This document shows positions 1 through 10,091 of a DNA stretch of 64,000 nucleotides, piece after piece. The notes under the pieces were generated by a model that was given only the letters and a program-made list of their open reading frames with translations, had not been told where the DNA came from and did no database searches. Every line of letters starts with the position of its first letter. The stretch's first letter is position 1. Position numbers and translations under genes: made by a program. This DNA is from Aliivibrio_A sp016764915 (GTDB taxonomy: Bacteria > Pseudomonadota > Gammaproteobacteria > Enterobacterales > Vibrionaceae), in the NCBI GenBank assembly GCA_965224595.1, contig OZ245058.1, positions 3,038,001 to 3,102,000 of the forward strand. Direction: 5' to 3'.

Positions 1-505
1 CAGGGGAGAAGCCGCCAAAGACAACGGTGTGCACCGCGCCAATACGGGTACAAGCTAACATCGCTACGGCAGCCTCTGCGACCATTGGCATATAGATACA
101 AACGACGTCACCTTTACGCACACCTTGGCTCTTCAGCGCATTTGAAAATTTACAGACCTGCTCGTGCAATTGATTAAAGGTGAGAGTTGAGTCGTCCTTG
201 GGATCGTCACCTTCCCAAATAATGGCCACTTCATCACCACGTGTGGCTAAATGACGATCAATACAGTTAGCGGAAACGTTAAGTGTGCCATCTTCAAACC
301 ATTTTATATCAACGTGACCAGTATCAAATGAGGTGTTTTTCACTTTCGTAAAAGGTTTAATCCAATCAACAATCTGTCCATGTTCGCGCCAAAACCCTTC
401 AGGGTTAATGACAGACTGCTGGTACATTTCGCGATATTTCGCTTCATCGGCGTGTGCGTTTTCAGCAATATGTTGTTTTACCGGGTAAACATGAACTTCA
501 CTCAT
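1..505 (-). CDS. acs: Acetyl-CoA synthetase, N-terminal part (gene runs off the left edge)
   Basis: The first 168 residues of an acetyl-CoA synthetase, the AMP-forming enzyme that activates acetate to acetyl-CoA in the cytoplasm. The start is the ATG at 503-505 with a GGAG Shine-Dalgarno about 8 nt upstream. The N-terminal region matches Acs closely (MYQQS near residue 27, DWIKPF and KVKNTSFD about 20 residues further, then GDVVCIYMPM and HTVVFGGFSP at the cut edge). The catalytic core and acetylatable lysine lie outside the window. It sits downstream of the exonuclease and DUF294 genes on the same strand, separated by 173 bp that could hold its own promoter. In Vibrio cholerae acs expression depends on the CrbS/CrbR pair, and both partners are encoded within 11 kb here. 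Confidence 0.95.
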   Translation of the reverse strand, partial: MSEVHVYPVKQHIAENAHADEAKYREMYQQSVINPEGFWREHGQIVDWIKPFTKVKNTSFDTGHVDIKWFEDGTLNVSANCIDRHLATRGDEVAIIWEGDDPKDDSTLTFNQLHEQVCKFSNALKSQGVRKGDVVCIYMPMVAEAAVAMLACTRIGAVHTVVFGGFSP

Positions 506-678
506 TCTGTTGCTCCTTGTGAATTGGGTCGTGGTCCAACTGTTATTGGCTCTAGTTTGATAACACCACTCTCTGTTAGTAAGAGATATTCGACAATTAG
601 ACTTTAGGATGAGATGTGTATTTTTTCGCCTAACTAGGCCGAATTCCTGCAGTTTTTGAGACCTTTGTCGTTATATAT

Positions 679-1320
679 TTACCGTTTCTTATTGATGTGG
701 TTAACGTTGGGAAAACTACCATGAGTTAAGCGCACATAAATAAGGGCGGCAGCGATGGCGTCTTCTAATGCGTCATGCCGTTGAGGCAAAGGGAGATCAA
801 GATGACGGCTGATCGCTTCAATACTCAGATCAAAATAACCATTGGGCAGCAATCTCTCTAGTTTCTGATGATAGATTTGACTGACTTCAATCAGTGCATT
901 GGGCAGTGGAAACCCCATATGCTTTTTGCTACACCTATCGAGGATCTCTTTGTCATAACGAATGTGGTAACCCACCAATGGTCTATTGCCAATGAAATCA
1001 ATTAACTGAGTAATGGCCTCTTGTTCAGAGCAACCAGAGGTAAGATCTTGATGTCTTAGTCGGTGTATGGTGACGGATTGATAGTCTAAACTTTGTGGTG
1101 CTCGTAGTGATATATGAAATGACTGGCTGGTAATAATGCGATTATTACGTATTTTAGTGGCAGCAATTGTCACTAATTCGGCACGTTTAGGATCTAAGCT
1201 GGTGGTTTCACAATCTAATGATACCAGCTCACTGCTTGTCGGTTTATCAAATAGGTGTACATAGGGAGAGTGGTTTTGTTGACACTTCCATCGCCACCAA
1301 TATCGTCTGATGAAGTTCAT
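679..1320 (-). CDS. DnaQ-like 3'-5' exonuclease (DEDDh family)
   Basis: A 213-residue exonuclease of the DNA polymerase III epsilon/DnaQ type. The Exo I motif is visible as SLDCETTSLDP (D36, E38), Exo II as VGYHIRYDKEIL and Exo III as RHDALEDA, giving the DEDDh set of metal-binding residues. It lacks the C-terminal polymerase-binding region of true epsilon, so it is a stand-alone exonuclease rather than the replicative proofreader; the substrate cannot be told from sequence. Its start codon lies 3 bp after the stop of the DUF294 gene, so the two are very likely translated from one message, and the pair is followed by acs on the same strand. Confidence 0.85.
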   Translation of the reverse strand: MNFIRRYWWRWKCQQNHSPYVHLFDKPTSSELVSLDCETTSLDPKRAELVTIAATKIRNNRIITSQSFHISLRAPQSLDYQSVTIHRLRHQDLTSGCSEQEAITQLIDFIGNRPLVGYHIRYDKEILDRCSKKHMGFPLPNALIEVSQIYHQKLERLLPNGYFDLSIEAISRHLDLPLPQRHDALEDAIAAALIYVRLTHGSFPNVNHINKKR

Positions 1321-1323
1321 GCG

Positions 1324-3168
1324 CTAGTCTCGTATTTGATAATGGTAACCAAGCCACACTTTGAACTTCTTAACCACATGCAGACTATGACGAAGTAGAT
1401 CTCGCTCTGTACGTTCAAGCTGTTTTACATTAATCTGGTTATCGCTATGCTGTTCAGTGTTCTTGGACTGTGATGTTATTTGTTGAGTTAAGCGTAACTT
1501 TATGAATAATTTTAATGCTTCTGATAAGTTTTCAGCGGTAGAGTGCTCCAATACTTTTTGCTGAGTAAGCTGATCCAAACGAGAGAAGGTGTTGGTCTCA
1601 AGGATGTTATATTCCAAGGAGAGCGCCCTTATTCCATGCACAATAGGAAAGATCCCGCCTTGCTTAATGTCGAGCCCAGTTTTGTTCTTTTTGAGCGAAC
1701 CAAACAGAGTCAGTGGCACGTTAAATTGTAGCGCTGGACGAGTAAAGTGGCTGAGGATCAGCTCTTGATCGGTCAACTGTTCATGAATATGTTGCTTCAA
1801 TGGCACCAATAACGCTTTATTGCCAGCAACGGCATGAGCATCGGTAAGTATGGCCAATTTGAGCATGTTTTCTGGGTTGCTGAAGGCGCACAGATCTGAG
1901 ATTTGTTGCTGCCACTGAGATTGGGAGTGTACCCACTGTGGATTGTTGACCATCACTCTGCCTGGACAGAGCGGATAACCCAGTTGTTGTAAAGTCGTCG
2001 TAAACTTATCCATGGCGGTGGCAAATATTTCAGGTGATAACCCATCATTGATGATCAAGGCGTTATCTTGGTCGGTTTTTAATATTTGTTCGCCGCGGCC
2101 TTCAGAACCTAATACAAATAGACAGCAGAGTTGCTGCAGTGTTTCAGGTACCACTAAGTGAAACGCTTTCTCAATAATTTGTTCATTAACCGATGCGATC
2201 AACTGCATCATAAATCGGGTTTTGATGCCATTGTTGATCAGAGTTTCAACCAAATGTGTCTGGCTGTTTGCCGCCATCGCTAACTCTTCAACACTATTGG
2301 CTCTGGCAATGCGCAGAGTAAGGACGTGTGAGTGAGTTGAAAAGAGACTAAGAATTTGCGTCATGTCTATCAAACCAACATCACCGCTCTTGCCACGTAC
2401 CAATACTCTTTTTATTTTATGACGAGTCATTAGAATCATCGCATTAAACAGGAACTCGCCTTTATTGACGTAATGAACCGGGTAGCGAGTTATTGGCCCG
2501 ACGGGGCTACTCTGGTGCTGAGAGTCTAACATGACAGCATGGAGTAGGTCGGTGCGGGTTACGATACCAAAAGGTTGTTCAGAAGGGGTCTGTTTAAGTC
2601 GTGAGTCATATTGATTGAGCTTAACCAAAACAGCATCAACAGCGTGATCTTTCATTTTGGCGGTGACATTCGCAAGCGAAGTATCACCTTGCACAATAAC
2701 GGCTGGTAATACGTTGTCATCACTGACTTTTGTTAACATAAATTCAGCTAAGTTTTGTTGTTGATGAGCCTGTTTGATGAGCTGTTGGCGTCGAGCCAAA
2801 TTATTGTCAAAGTAGTTTGAAAATTGGGTATTTTGTTGATAAAACTCCAAAAATATCTCTGTAGGAAGCAGATAACAGAGCGTATCTTCGAGTGCTTGAT
2901 AACTGTGCTTACAGATTTGTTCAAATTGCGAACGAATATCAAAAATATCATCATTGGCATAGTGAGCATAGATTTCACTTTTGTCCTCTGCAGCCTCTTC
3001 AACCCCTCCTTTGATGATGATATGAAGAAACAGAGAAGGGGCGTTTGGCGTGAGAATATATTCATGCTTTCTAAAGTAGGCTACATCTAAAGAGGCTTTT
3101 AATTTATGTTGCTGCTGAGAGGTCAGTCGATTAAAAGGAGCGACGGAGAGATCAAATTTATCTGGCAT
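1324..3168 (-). CDS. Cyclic-nucleotide-binding-like / CBS-pair / DUF294 nucleotidyltransferase-like protein
   Basis: A 614-residue cytoplasmic protein of the DUF294 family. Residues about 1-130 resemble a cyclic-nucleotide-binding (CAP effector) fold, about 150-280 form two CBS domains, and about 340-480 hold the DUF294 nucleotidyltransferase-like core with the motif GSEGRGEQ followed by TDQDNALI, the G-S...R.E...DxD pattern of GlnD/KNTase-type enzymes. A helical DUF294 C-terminal domain follows. Family members are presumed to be regulated nucleotidyltransferases, but no target is established. In Vibrio this gene and the DnaQ-like exonuclease commonly accompany acs. Read through to the exonuclease with only 3 bp between the genes. 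Confidence 0.8.
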   Translation of the reverse strand: MPDKFDLSVAPFNRLTSQQQHKLKASLDVAYFRKHEYILTPNAPSLFLHIIIKGGVEEAAEDKSEIYAHYANDDIFDIRSQFEQICKHSYQALEDTLCYLLPTEIFLEFYQQNTQFSNYFDNNLARRQQLIKQAHQQQNLAEFMLTKVSDDNVLPAVIVQGDTSLANVTAKMKDHAVDAVLVKLNQYDSRLKQTPSEQPFGIVTRTDLLHAVMLDSQHQSSPVGPITRYPVHYVNKGEFLFNAMILMTRHKIKRVLVRGKSGDVGLIDMTQILSLFSTHSHVLTLRIARANSVEELAMAANSQTHLVETLINNGIKTRFMMQLIASVNEQIIEKAFHLVVPETLQQLCCLFVLGSEGRGEQILKTDQDNALIINDGLSPEIFATAMDKFTTTLQQLGYPLCPGRVMVNNPQWVHSQSQWQQQISDLCAFSNPENMLKLAILTDAHAVAGNKALLVPLKQHIHEQLTDQELILSHFTRPALQFNVPLTLFGSLKKNKTGLDIKQGGIFPIVHGIRALSLEYNILETNTFSRLDQLTQQKVLEHSTAENLSEALKLFIKLRLTQQITSQSKNTEQHSDNQINVKQLERTERDLLRHSLHVVKKFKVWLGYHYQIRD

Positions 3169-3382
3169 GGATAGGCCTCATCAACAAACAGGTTAATAGG
3201 CTATATTGTGAGGTAAACCAGTGCAGAGATGAAGACGACTTTAGTCTATATTTTTTTAATGATATATGGCGGTAATATAGAAATAAGAGGATGAAGACGT
3301 TCATATTTGTTTCCCTTTTTATCTCTCTATCTTCGGTGCATAATGTGGCCAATTGTGCCGTACTTTTTTGTTGGAGATACCG

Positions 3383-4522
3383 ATGTACCGCTGTTCCCCT
3401 TTTAACTGGGTTTCTCAATACTTTATTGGTTTCTTCTTTGCCTATGGTGTCTACCTTCCTTTCTGGGCTTTATGGTTTGAAGAGCAAGGCGTAAGCCCAT
3501 CGGATATCGGTATTCTTCTGGGGATTGGTTTTGCCACTCGTTGTGTGTCAAATTTGTTGTTTACACCTAGAATGCACAAAGCTGAGCAGTTATTGCCAGC
3601 ACTGCGTTGGTTGACTCTCGCTTCATTAATCTCATGTGGACTGTATGCGTTTACTGCTGGTGACTTTTGGTTAATGGCGGGGGCAACGGTGCTGTTTAAC
3701 TTAGCTTGTGGCCCCGCTGTCCCGCTGTCAGATGCACTGGCGAACTATTACGCCAAATTAAAAGTGCTCGATTACGGAAAAACGCGCTTGTGGGGCTCGC
3801 TCAGTTTTATTGCAGGGTCAACTATTGTCGGTTATCTGGTGTCGGGTTATGGCTCCGATATGATCATTTATACGGCACTTTTTGGCATCGCTATGTCCAT
3901 GTTTTTTGTGATGAGGAATCCAACGCTCATGCCTGTGACTCAGCAGCACGAGAGTCATGAAAGACCTAAATTAATCGCGTTGCTGAAAAATCCCTCGGTG
4001 ATTCGATTTTTGATATTGGTTGGATTGATTCAAGGTAGCCATGCTGCATTTTACAGCTTTAGTTCCATCTATTGGAAAGAGGCGGGTTACCAAGAGAGCA
4101 CCATTGGCTATTTATGGAGTTTAGGTGTAGTGGCTGAAGTGGCGATCTTTGCGTTCAGTCAACGTCTTTTTGGTGGTGTGGCTATTTCGACTATGTTTAA
4201 AATTGCGGCATTAGGTGTAGTGGTGCGTTGGGGGATGACCGCTTCAACCACCGATCTCTTTGGTTTAGTGGTGGTGCAGTTGCTGCATGGTATTACGTTT
4301 GCCACTGCTCATATTGCCGCGATCAGATACATTCAAAAATCACCGGATAATAAAATGGTAGCGATGCAAGCACTCTATAATGCTCTGCCTTTAGGTGCGT
4401 TTATTGCCTTGATGACGGCAGTGAGTGGTTGGGCATATGAAATATGGGGTGGCCAACTGTTCTGGTTGATGGCATTGATGGGAATTCCAGCATTATTTAT
4501 CAAATTGGAGAAGGTTAAATAA
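3383..4522 (+). CDS. MFS transporter of the HcaT/phenylpropionate-permease-like family
   Basis: A 379-residue inner-membrane carrier with about twelve hydrophobic segments, the same length as E. coli HcaT. Motifs typical of the family include PFWALWFEEQGVSPSDIG near the N-terminus and YGKTRLWGS in the first cytoplasmic loops. The start at 3383 is chosen because GGAG lies 7 nt upstream; an in-frame start 30 nt earlier at 3353 adds only ten polar residues with no ribosome site. The substrate is not predictable: HcaT is linked to 3-phenylpropionate in E. coli, but no aromatic catabolic genes are present here. It is divergent from the DUF294 gene and 60 bp upstream of crbS. Confidence 0.8.
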   Translation: MYRCSPFNWVSQYFIGFFFAYGVYLPFWALWFEEQGVSPSDIGILLGIGFATRCVSNLLFTPRMHKAEQLLPALRWLTLASLISCGLYAFTAGDFWLMAGATVLFNLACGPAVPLSDALANYYAKLKVLDYGKTRLWGSLSFIAGSTIVGYLVSGYGSDMIIYTALFGIAMSMFFVMRNPTLMPVTQQHESHERPKLIALLKNPSVIRFLILVGLIQGSHAAFYSFSSIYWKEAGYQESTIGYLWSLGVVAEVAIFAFSQRLFGGVAISTMFKIAALGVVVRWGMTASTTDLFGLVVVQLLHGITFATAHIAAIRYIQKSPDNKMVAMQALYNALPLGAFIALMTAVSGWAYEIWGGQLFWLMALMGIPALFIKLEKVK

Positions 4523-4582
4523 TTGTTATGAGTTGAGTAATTAATAGGTACAATCAATTGACTGGGTATAAGGGATTGATTT

Positions 4583-7500
4583 ATGACACAAGGTTGGATT
4601 GTGGTACCGGTATCGTTGGCCTATCTTGGCCTGCTTTTTTTAATTGCGTGGTATGGCGATAGACAGACACAATGGATGGCCCGTTGGCGTCCTTGGATAT
4701 ACAGTCTCTCTATTGCTGTCTACTGTACCTCTTGGACTTTCTACGGCACGGTAGGGCAAGCCAGTAATAATCCGTGGTCTTTTCTTCCTATCTATCTTGC
4801 GCCTATTCTTGTGTTTGCCTTCGGTTGGCGCTTCCTTGCACGTTTAATTCTGATTGCAAAGCGCGAACACATCACCTCCATTGCTGATTTTATCGCAGCG
4901 AGATATGGTAAGTCGCAAGGCTTGGCTGTTGCGGTGACCTTTATCGCCGTGGTGGGTATCTTGCCCTACATTGCGCTTCAACTGCGTGGCATTACCATGG
5001 GGCTCGATCTTATTGCTCCCAATTTGTCGTCTGATTTTGGTTATGGTGATGGACAGGTCACTTGGTTTGTGACCGCTGGACTCGCGGTATTTACCATCCT
5101 ATTTGGTACTCGAAATATTGATAACACAGAGCATCATCGTGGCGTGATGATGGCAGTGGCGTTTGAATCTCTGGTTAAGTTGGCTGCCTTTTTATTAGTA
5201 GGCTGTTTTATTATCTACTGGGCAATGAATGACAGTTCAATCGATCTACTAGAAGTGGCGGTACAAACGTATAAATCCCCGAATATTCCCACTCTAGTGA
5301 TTCATACTGTGCTTACCATGGCAGCGATTATCTGCTTGCCAAGACAGTTCCACACCATCGTGGTCGAAAATGAAAAACCAAAAGATTTGCATACGGCGCG
5401 TTGGGTTTTCCCAGGTTATTTGATCCTGATGGGGCTGTTCGTTCTGCCTATTGCGTGGGCTGGGCAAGCACTGTTTACCGGAACCCCAGCAGATACTTAT
5501 GTGATCAGTGTCCCGTTATCCGTTGGCGCGGATAATATTGCACTTATCGCTTTTTTAGGCGGCACTTCTGCGGCAAGTGGTATGGTGATTGTTGCCACTA
5601 TTGCTCTGGCTATAATGGTTTCCAATGATTTGGTACTGCCATTGCTACTGCGCAGAGTAAAGATCTCCAGTGGTAACTACTCTCAGTTTTCTGGTCTACT
5701 ACTTAACATTCGACGAGGCTTGATATTACTGCTCCTTGCCGCCGCGTGGGGAGTGTACCAAGGATTAGATGAAATCAGTTCACTGTCGGTTATTGGCTTG
5801 CTCTCTTTTGCGGCTATCGCTCAGTTTTCTCCGGCATTAGTTGGTGGGCTTTACTGGCGGCATGGTAATAAAAAAGGGGTCTATTGCGGTCTTCTGGTTG
5901 GTTTTATCATGTGGTTGATCACGTTGATGAGCCAAACCGGAATCTTAGCCGGAGATGAAAATAGCAATCTTCTATTGTGGATTGTTACCCCGCCGAATTG
6001 GCTAGCGGAGATGAATTTAGAGATGTCAGATTGGGGAATGATGCTCAGTTTGACGTTAAATGCGGTCTGTTATTTCGGCGTGTCGATACTGTCACGGTCG
6101 ACATTAAGTGAACGGTTGCAAGCCGCTTCGTTTATTGGCACACCATTGCCTGAGAGTGAAGATGTCAGCTTATACCAGAGCCGAGTGACGGTGGTTGAGT
6201 TGGAGATGCTGGCATCACGATTTGTTGGCCGAAAGCGGGTTCGTCAGGCCTTTATCCAGTTTTCCCATCAACATCATATTCGATTAGAGCCACAACAACA
6301 GGCGAATGCTGCGTTGATCCGCCACACTGAGCGCGTATTAGCAGGCGTGTTTGGTGCTTCATCATCTCGATTGGTTCTGACCTCAGCGTTGCAAGGACGC
6401 AATATGCAGCTGGAAGAGGTTGCCACTATTGTTGATGAGGCATCGGAGCTGTTTGACTTTAGCCGAGGGCTGTTGCAAGGAGCGATTGAACATATTAGTC
6501 ATGGTATTGCGGTGGTGGATAAACAACTGCGATTAGTGGCATGGAATCAACGCTATCTCGAACTGTTTAGTTTTCCGATTGGTTTAATTCAAGTGGGCCG
6601 CCCGATAGCGGATGTGATCAGACACAATGCGATGAATGGTTTGTGCGGGCCTGGTGATCCTGAACTGCATGTTAAGCGCAGGGTTGAACATTTAGAGCGT
6701 GGAACCACGCACATTTCATCGAGAACTCGTGCCGATGGACGGGTGATTGAGGTGCAAGGGAACCCTATGCCTGCTGGTGGTTTTGTGATGAGTTTTACCG
6801 ATATTACGGTGTTTAGAGAGACCGAAAAAGCGTTAAAAGAGGCTAACGAAAATCTAGAAGGCAGAGTGCTGGAGCGAACTCAAGAGTTGGAATCACTGAA
6901 TCAGCGATTAGTGAGCGCAACCTACAGCGCAGAGAATGCATCGCAATCAAAAACACGTTTTTTAGCGGCGGTTAGTCATGATTTGATGCAGCCACTTAAT
7001 GCGGCTCGTCTGTTTGCATCCTCTCTGTCTGAAGTATCCAAAGATGAAGAAACCACCAAAATGTCAGGGCACATTGAGTTAGCGCTTGAAGCGGCGGAAG
7101 ATCTGATTGCAGATTTGCTGGATATTTCTCGCTTAGAGTCTGGAAAAATAGAGTTTGCCGCGTATGATTTTTCCATCAACGATGTGTTTGATACTCTCTC
7201 CGCTGAGTTTGGTGTATTGGCCCAAAACCAAGGCATTGATTTTAAAGTTGTTCACTCCGATCTGGTTATTCATTCTGACCCTAAACTGTTGCGACGAGCG
7301 CTGCAGAACTTTTTAACCAATGCATTTCGATATAACCCAAGAGGAAAAGTGCTGCTTGGTGCTCGACGTGACGATAAACAGATACGTATAGAAGTTTGGG
7401 ATAATGGCGTTGGTATTGCTCCGGAGAAACAGGAGTTTATTTTTGAAGAGTTTACTCGAGCCGAACAGAGTCATGCGGATCAGGGGTTAGGACTTGGGTT

Positions 7501-8029
7501 AGCGATCGCCCGTGGTATAGCCAGAACGTTAGGCCACCATATAGGTTTACGTTCTTGGGTAGGAGAGGGCACCGTATTTTCTATTTCGGTTGCTAAAGGG
7601 GTGCTCGCCAAAAGTCACGCTTCGATTGCCGTCGCTTCCCAGCAGCCTGTTTTACCAATGCAAGGGGTAAAAGTGTTGTGTGTGGATAATGAGTCGGAGA
7701 TTCTACTGGGCATGGAAATGCTATTAAAGCGTTGGGGCTGTGAAGTCAAAACGGCAGAAGATCTATTACAAAGCATGAGAGCATTAGAGGACAATTGGCA
7801 TCCTGAGGTTATCTTTAGTGATTATCATCTATCCAATGGTCAGACGGGGTTACAAGTGCTGCAGCAGTGTCGTCTTCGGTTGGGAGATAACTTTAAAGGT
7901 GTGGTGATCAGTGCGGATAGAACAGATGAAGTGCTTAATGGTATTAAAGGTAATGGCTTTGGTTATATATCAAAGCCGGTTAAACCATTGAAATTAAGAG
8001 CGGTTTTGAATCAATTGGTTGAGTCATAA
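4583..8029 (+). CDS. crbS: Hybrid sensor histidine kinase with SLC5 transporter domain, CrbS
   Basis: A 1148-residue inner-membrane hybrid kinase. Residues about 1-490 form a sodium/solute symporter (SLC5-like) module with roughly 13 membrane spans, followed by a linker, a PAS domain near 640-750, a short coiled coil (NENLEGRVLERTQELE), a HisKA domain with the phospho-acceptor histidine at about residue 799 (SHDLMQPLNAARL), an ATPase domain (DNGVGI, GLGLGLAIARG) and a C-terminal receiver with the phospho-acceptor Asp at about 1080 (FSDYHLSNG). This is the architecture of V. cholerae CrbS and pseudomonad MxtR/CbrA-like kinases. CrbS with CrbR activates acs during acetate scavenging; acs and a CrbR-type regulator both flank it here, which supports the name. 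GGG about 8 nt upstream serves as a weak ribosome site. Confidence 0.88.
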   Translation: MTQGWIVVPVSLAYLGLLFLIAWYGDRQTQWMARWRPWIYSLSIAVYCTSWTFYGTVGQASNNPWSFLPIYLAPILVFAFGWRFLARLILIAKREHITSIADFIAARYGKSQGLAVAVTFIAVVGILPYIALQLRGITMGLDLIAPNLSSDFGYGDGQVTWFVTAGLAVFTILFGTRNIDNTEHHRGVMMAVAFESLVKLAAFLLVGCFIIYWAMNDSSIDLLEVAVQTYKSPNIPTLVIHTVLTMAAIICLPRQFHTIVVENEKPKDLHTARWVFPGYLILMGLFVLPIAWAGQALFTGTPADTYVISVPLSVGADNIALIAFLGGTSAASGMVIVATIALAIMVSNDLVLPLLLRRVKISSGNYSQFSGLLLNIRRGLILLLLAAAWGVYQGLDEISSLSVIGLLSFAAIAQFSPALVGGLYWRHGNKKGVYCGLLVGFIMWLITLMSQTGILAGDENSNLLLWIVTPPNWLAEMNLEMSDWGMMLSLTLNAVCYFGVSILSRSTLSERLQAASFIGTPLPESEDVSLYQSRVTVVELEMLASRFVGRKRVRQAFIQFSHQHHIRLEPQQQANAALIRHTERVLAGVFGASSSRLVLTSALQGRNMQLEEVATIVDEASELFDFSRGLLQGAIEHISHGIAVVDKQLRLVAWNQRYLELFSFPIGLIQVGRPIADVIRHNAMNGLCGPGDPELHVKRRVEHLERGTTHISSRTRADGRVIEVQGNPMPAGGFVMSFTDITVFRETEKALKEANENLEGRVLERTQELESLNQRLVSATYSAENASQSKTRFLAAVSHDLMQPLNAARLFASSLSEVSKDEETTKMSGHIELALEAAEDLIADLLDISRLESGKIEFAAYDFSINDVFDTLSAEFGVLAQNQGIDFKVVHSDLVIHSDPKLLRRALQNFLTNAFRYNPRGKVLLGARRDDKQIRIEVWDNGVGIAPEKQEFIFEEFTRAEQSHADQGLGLGLAIARGIARTLGHHIGLRSWVGEGTVFSISVAKGVLAKSHASIAVASQQPVLPMQGVKVLCVDNESEILLGMEMLLKRWGCEVKTAEDLLQSMRALEDNWHPEVIFSDYHLSNGQTGLQVLQQCRLRLGDNFKGVVISADRTDEVLNGIKGNGFGYISKPVKPLKLRAVLNQLVES

Positions 8030-8040
8030 GTAGGCAATAA

Positions 8041-8065
8041 AAAGGTCAGCACATGGCTGACCTTT
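8041..8065. terminator. Bidirectional terminator between crbS and the symporter gene
   Basis: A perfect 10-bp stem (AAAGGTCAGC / GCTGACCTTT) with a 5-nt loop lies between two convergent genes. A-rich and T-rich flanks on both sides let it act for both strands. Confidence 0.85.
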
Positions 8066-8106
8066 GATTTATATATTAATAATATTGGTTGATGCTAACG
8101 AAAAGC

Positions 8107-9810
8107 TTAGTGGCTTTGCGCGTCACCAGAACCTTTAGGGAATCGAATGGATTCAACGAGGTCTTGAACATCTTGTGGTACTTCAGCTGTGACTTTGCTG
8201 ACGGCAATAGAGACAACAAAGTTTAGACACATACCCAAGGTACCAATACCTTCAGGGCTGATACCAAACATCCAGTTATCAGACGTGTTCGCTGCCGGGT
8301 TGATAAACTTGAAGTAGATGATGTAAGCCGCAGTAAATACGATGCCTGAAAGCATACCTGCAATCGCTCCTTCTTTGTTCATCTTCTTGTAGAAAATACC
8401 CAAGATGATGGCAGGGAAGAATGACGAGGCGGCTAAACCAAAGGCGAAGGCGACGACTTGAGCCACAAATCCAGGTGGATTAATACCCAGATAACCTGCC
8501 CCGACAATCGCTAATGCAGCACCTATTCGGGCAGCTAATAGCTCTTGTTTATCCGTCATGTCAGGCTTGAAGCCTTTCTTCAACAAGTCATGAGAGATGG
8601 AGGTAGAGATAACCAGCAGTAGACCCGCAGCGGTGGATAACGCAGCGGCTAAACCACCCGCAGCCAATAACGCCACGACCCAATTAGGTAGACCTGCTAA
8701 CTCTGGACTTGCCAATACGATGATGTCACGGTTAATGCTAACTTCGTTACGCTCATCGCCTGAGTAGAACATCTTACCATCGCCATTTTTGTCTTCAAAA
8801 CTAACTAGGCCTGTGCTTTCCCAGTTTTTATACCAGCTAGGCGCTTCAGCAATAGTGACACCTTGCATGTCTGGACCATTGATCGTTTCAATCAAATTGA
8901 TTCGAGCGAAAGCCGCAATCGCAGGCGCAGTGGTATACAGCAGTGAAATGAAGACTAAAGCATAACCTGCAGAGATACGAGCATCAGACACTTTTGGTAC
9001 AGTGAAGAAGCGGATGATTACATGTGGAAGACCAGCAGTACCTACCATTAGAGCAGCACAGATAAAGAATACGTCAACCATACTCTTTGAGCCGTCAATG
9101 TAGGAGGTAAATCCAAGCTCAGCCGTTAGACCTTCAAGACGTTCTAACACATACGTTTCAGAACCTGTCACGGTAGAGCCAAAACCAAGTTGAGGCAGTA
9201 CGTGACCCGTCATTTGAATTGAGGTAAAGATGGCAGGAACCATGAAGGCAAAAATAAGCACACAGTATTGAGCAACCTGCGTATAAGTGATGCCTTTCAT
9301 ACCTCCAAGAACCGCGTAGAAGAAAACAATACCCATACCGATAATGATACCCATATTGATATCAACTTCTAGGAAACGAGCAAATACAACACCCACTCCA
9401 CGCATCTGACCTGCTACGTAAGTAAACGAAATGAAGATGGCACAAAAGACAGCTACCATACGTGCAGTTCTAGAGTAATAACGATCTCCGATGAAATCTG
9501 GCACAGTAAACTTACCAAATTTACGAAGGTACGGTGCGAGACACAAAGCAAGAAGAACGTAACCACCCGTCCAACCCATTAAGTACACACTGCCGTCATA
9601 ACCGATGAAAGAGATGATACCAGCCATTGAAATAAACGATGCAGCCGACATCCAGTCAGCAGCGGTTGCCATTCCGTTCGCTAGTGGATGAACCCCACCA
9701 CCGGCAATATAGAATTCACTGGTTGTTCCAGCGCGAGCCCAGATGGCAATACCGATATACAAAGCAAATGTGATACCGACTAATATAAACGTCCAAGTTT
9801 GGATATCCAT
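8107..9810 (-). CDS. Sodium:solute symporter, large subunit (VC_2705 / ActP-like subfamily)
   Basis: A 567-residue SLC5-family permease with about 13 membrane spans, related to the acetate permease ActP. Typical family stretches are visible: GWTGGYVLLALCLAPYL, FTVPDFIGDRYYSRTAR and a LAALSTAAGLLLVIS segment. A hydrophilic insert near residues 330-370 (EDKNGDGKMFYSGDE) is a feature of the VC_2705 subfamily. It is encoded 11 bp after a DUF4212 gene, the small-subunit partner characteristic of this subfamily. Its position between crbS and crbR, beside acs, points to acetate or another short-chain carboxylate as substrate; this is inference from context. Confidence 0.85.
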   Translation of the reverse strand: MDIQTWTFILVGITFALYIGIAIWARAGTTSEFYIAGGGVHPLANGMATAADWMSAASFISMAGIISFIGYDGSVYLMGWTGGYVLLALCLAPYLRKFGKFTVPDFIGDRYYSRTARMVAVFCAIFISFTYVAGQMRGVGVVFARFLEVDINMGIIIGMGIVFFYAVLGGMKGITYTQVAQYCVLIFAFMVPAIFTSIQMTGHVLPQLGFGSTVTGSETYVLERLEGLTAELGFTSYIDGSKSMVDVFFICAALMVGTAGLPHVIIRFFTVPKVSDARISAGYALVFISLLYTTAPAIAAFARINLIETINGPDMQGVTIAEAPSWYKNWESTGLVSFEDKNGDGKMFYSGDERNEVSINRDIIVLASPELAGLPNWVVALLAAGGLAAALSTAAGLLLVISTSISHDLLKKGFKPDMTDKQELLAARIGAALAIVGAGYLGINPPGFVAQVVAFAFGLAASSFFPAIILGIFYKKMNKEGAIAGMLSGIVFTAAYIIYFKFINPAANTSDNWMFGISPEGIGTLGMCLNFVVSIAVSKVTAEVPQDVQDLVESIRFPKGSGDAQSH

Positions 9811-9821
9811 GAAATTCCCTC

Positions 9822-10091
9822 TTAATCTTCTTGTACGTTGAATTTTTTGTCGAGGGCATTCATACGTGCCACGTAAACAAAAATAAGAACTACAAAGGTG
9901 TATATCGACCCTTGCTGCGCAAACCAGAACCCAAGCTTAAATCCGCCAATTTGCACGGTATTAAGTACATCAACAAATAGAATGCCAGCGCCATATGAAA
10001 CGACAAACCAGATAGTGAGCAAGGTGCCCATTATTCTTAGGTTTTCTTTCCAATAGGCTTGAGCATGGTCTTTTGATTCAAATGACATCAC
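9822..10091 (-). CDS. DUF4212 symporter small subunit
   Basis: An 89-residue membrane protein with two hydrophobic segments (about residues 20-40 and 55-78). The N-terminal YWKENLRIMGTLLTIWFVV pattern is that of the DUF4212 / putative solute:sodium symporter small subunit family. It immediately precedes the large symporter gene on the same strand, so the two form an operon. A good ribosome site (GGAGG, about 6 nt before the ATG) is visible on the minus strand. The role of the small subunit is not known beyond its constant pairing with the large one. Confidence 0.85.
   Translation of the reverse strand: MMSFESKDHAQAYWKENLRIMGTLLTIWFVVSYGAGILFVDVLNTVQIGGFKLGFWFAQQGSIYTFVVLIFVYVARMNALDKKFNVQED

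Noticed and set aside
2748..3065. A 105-codon minus-strand frame inside the DUF294 gene
   Set aside because: It is out of frame with the clearly conserved DUF294 product, has no recognisable domain and no start signal.
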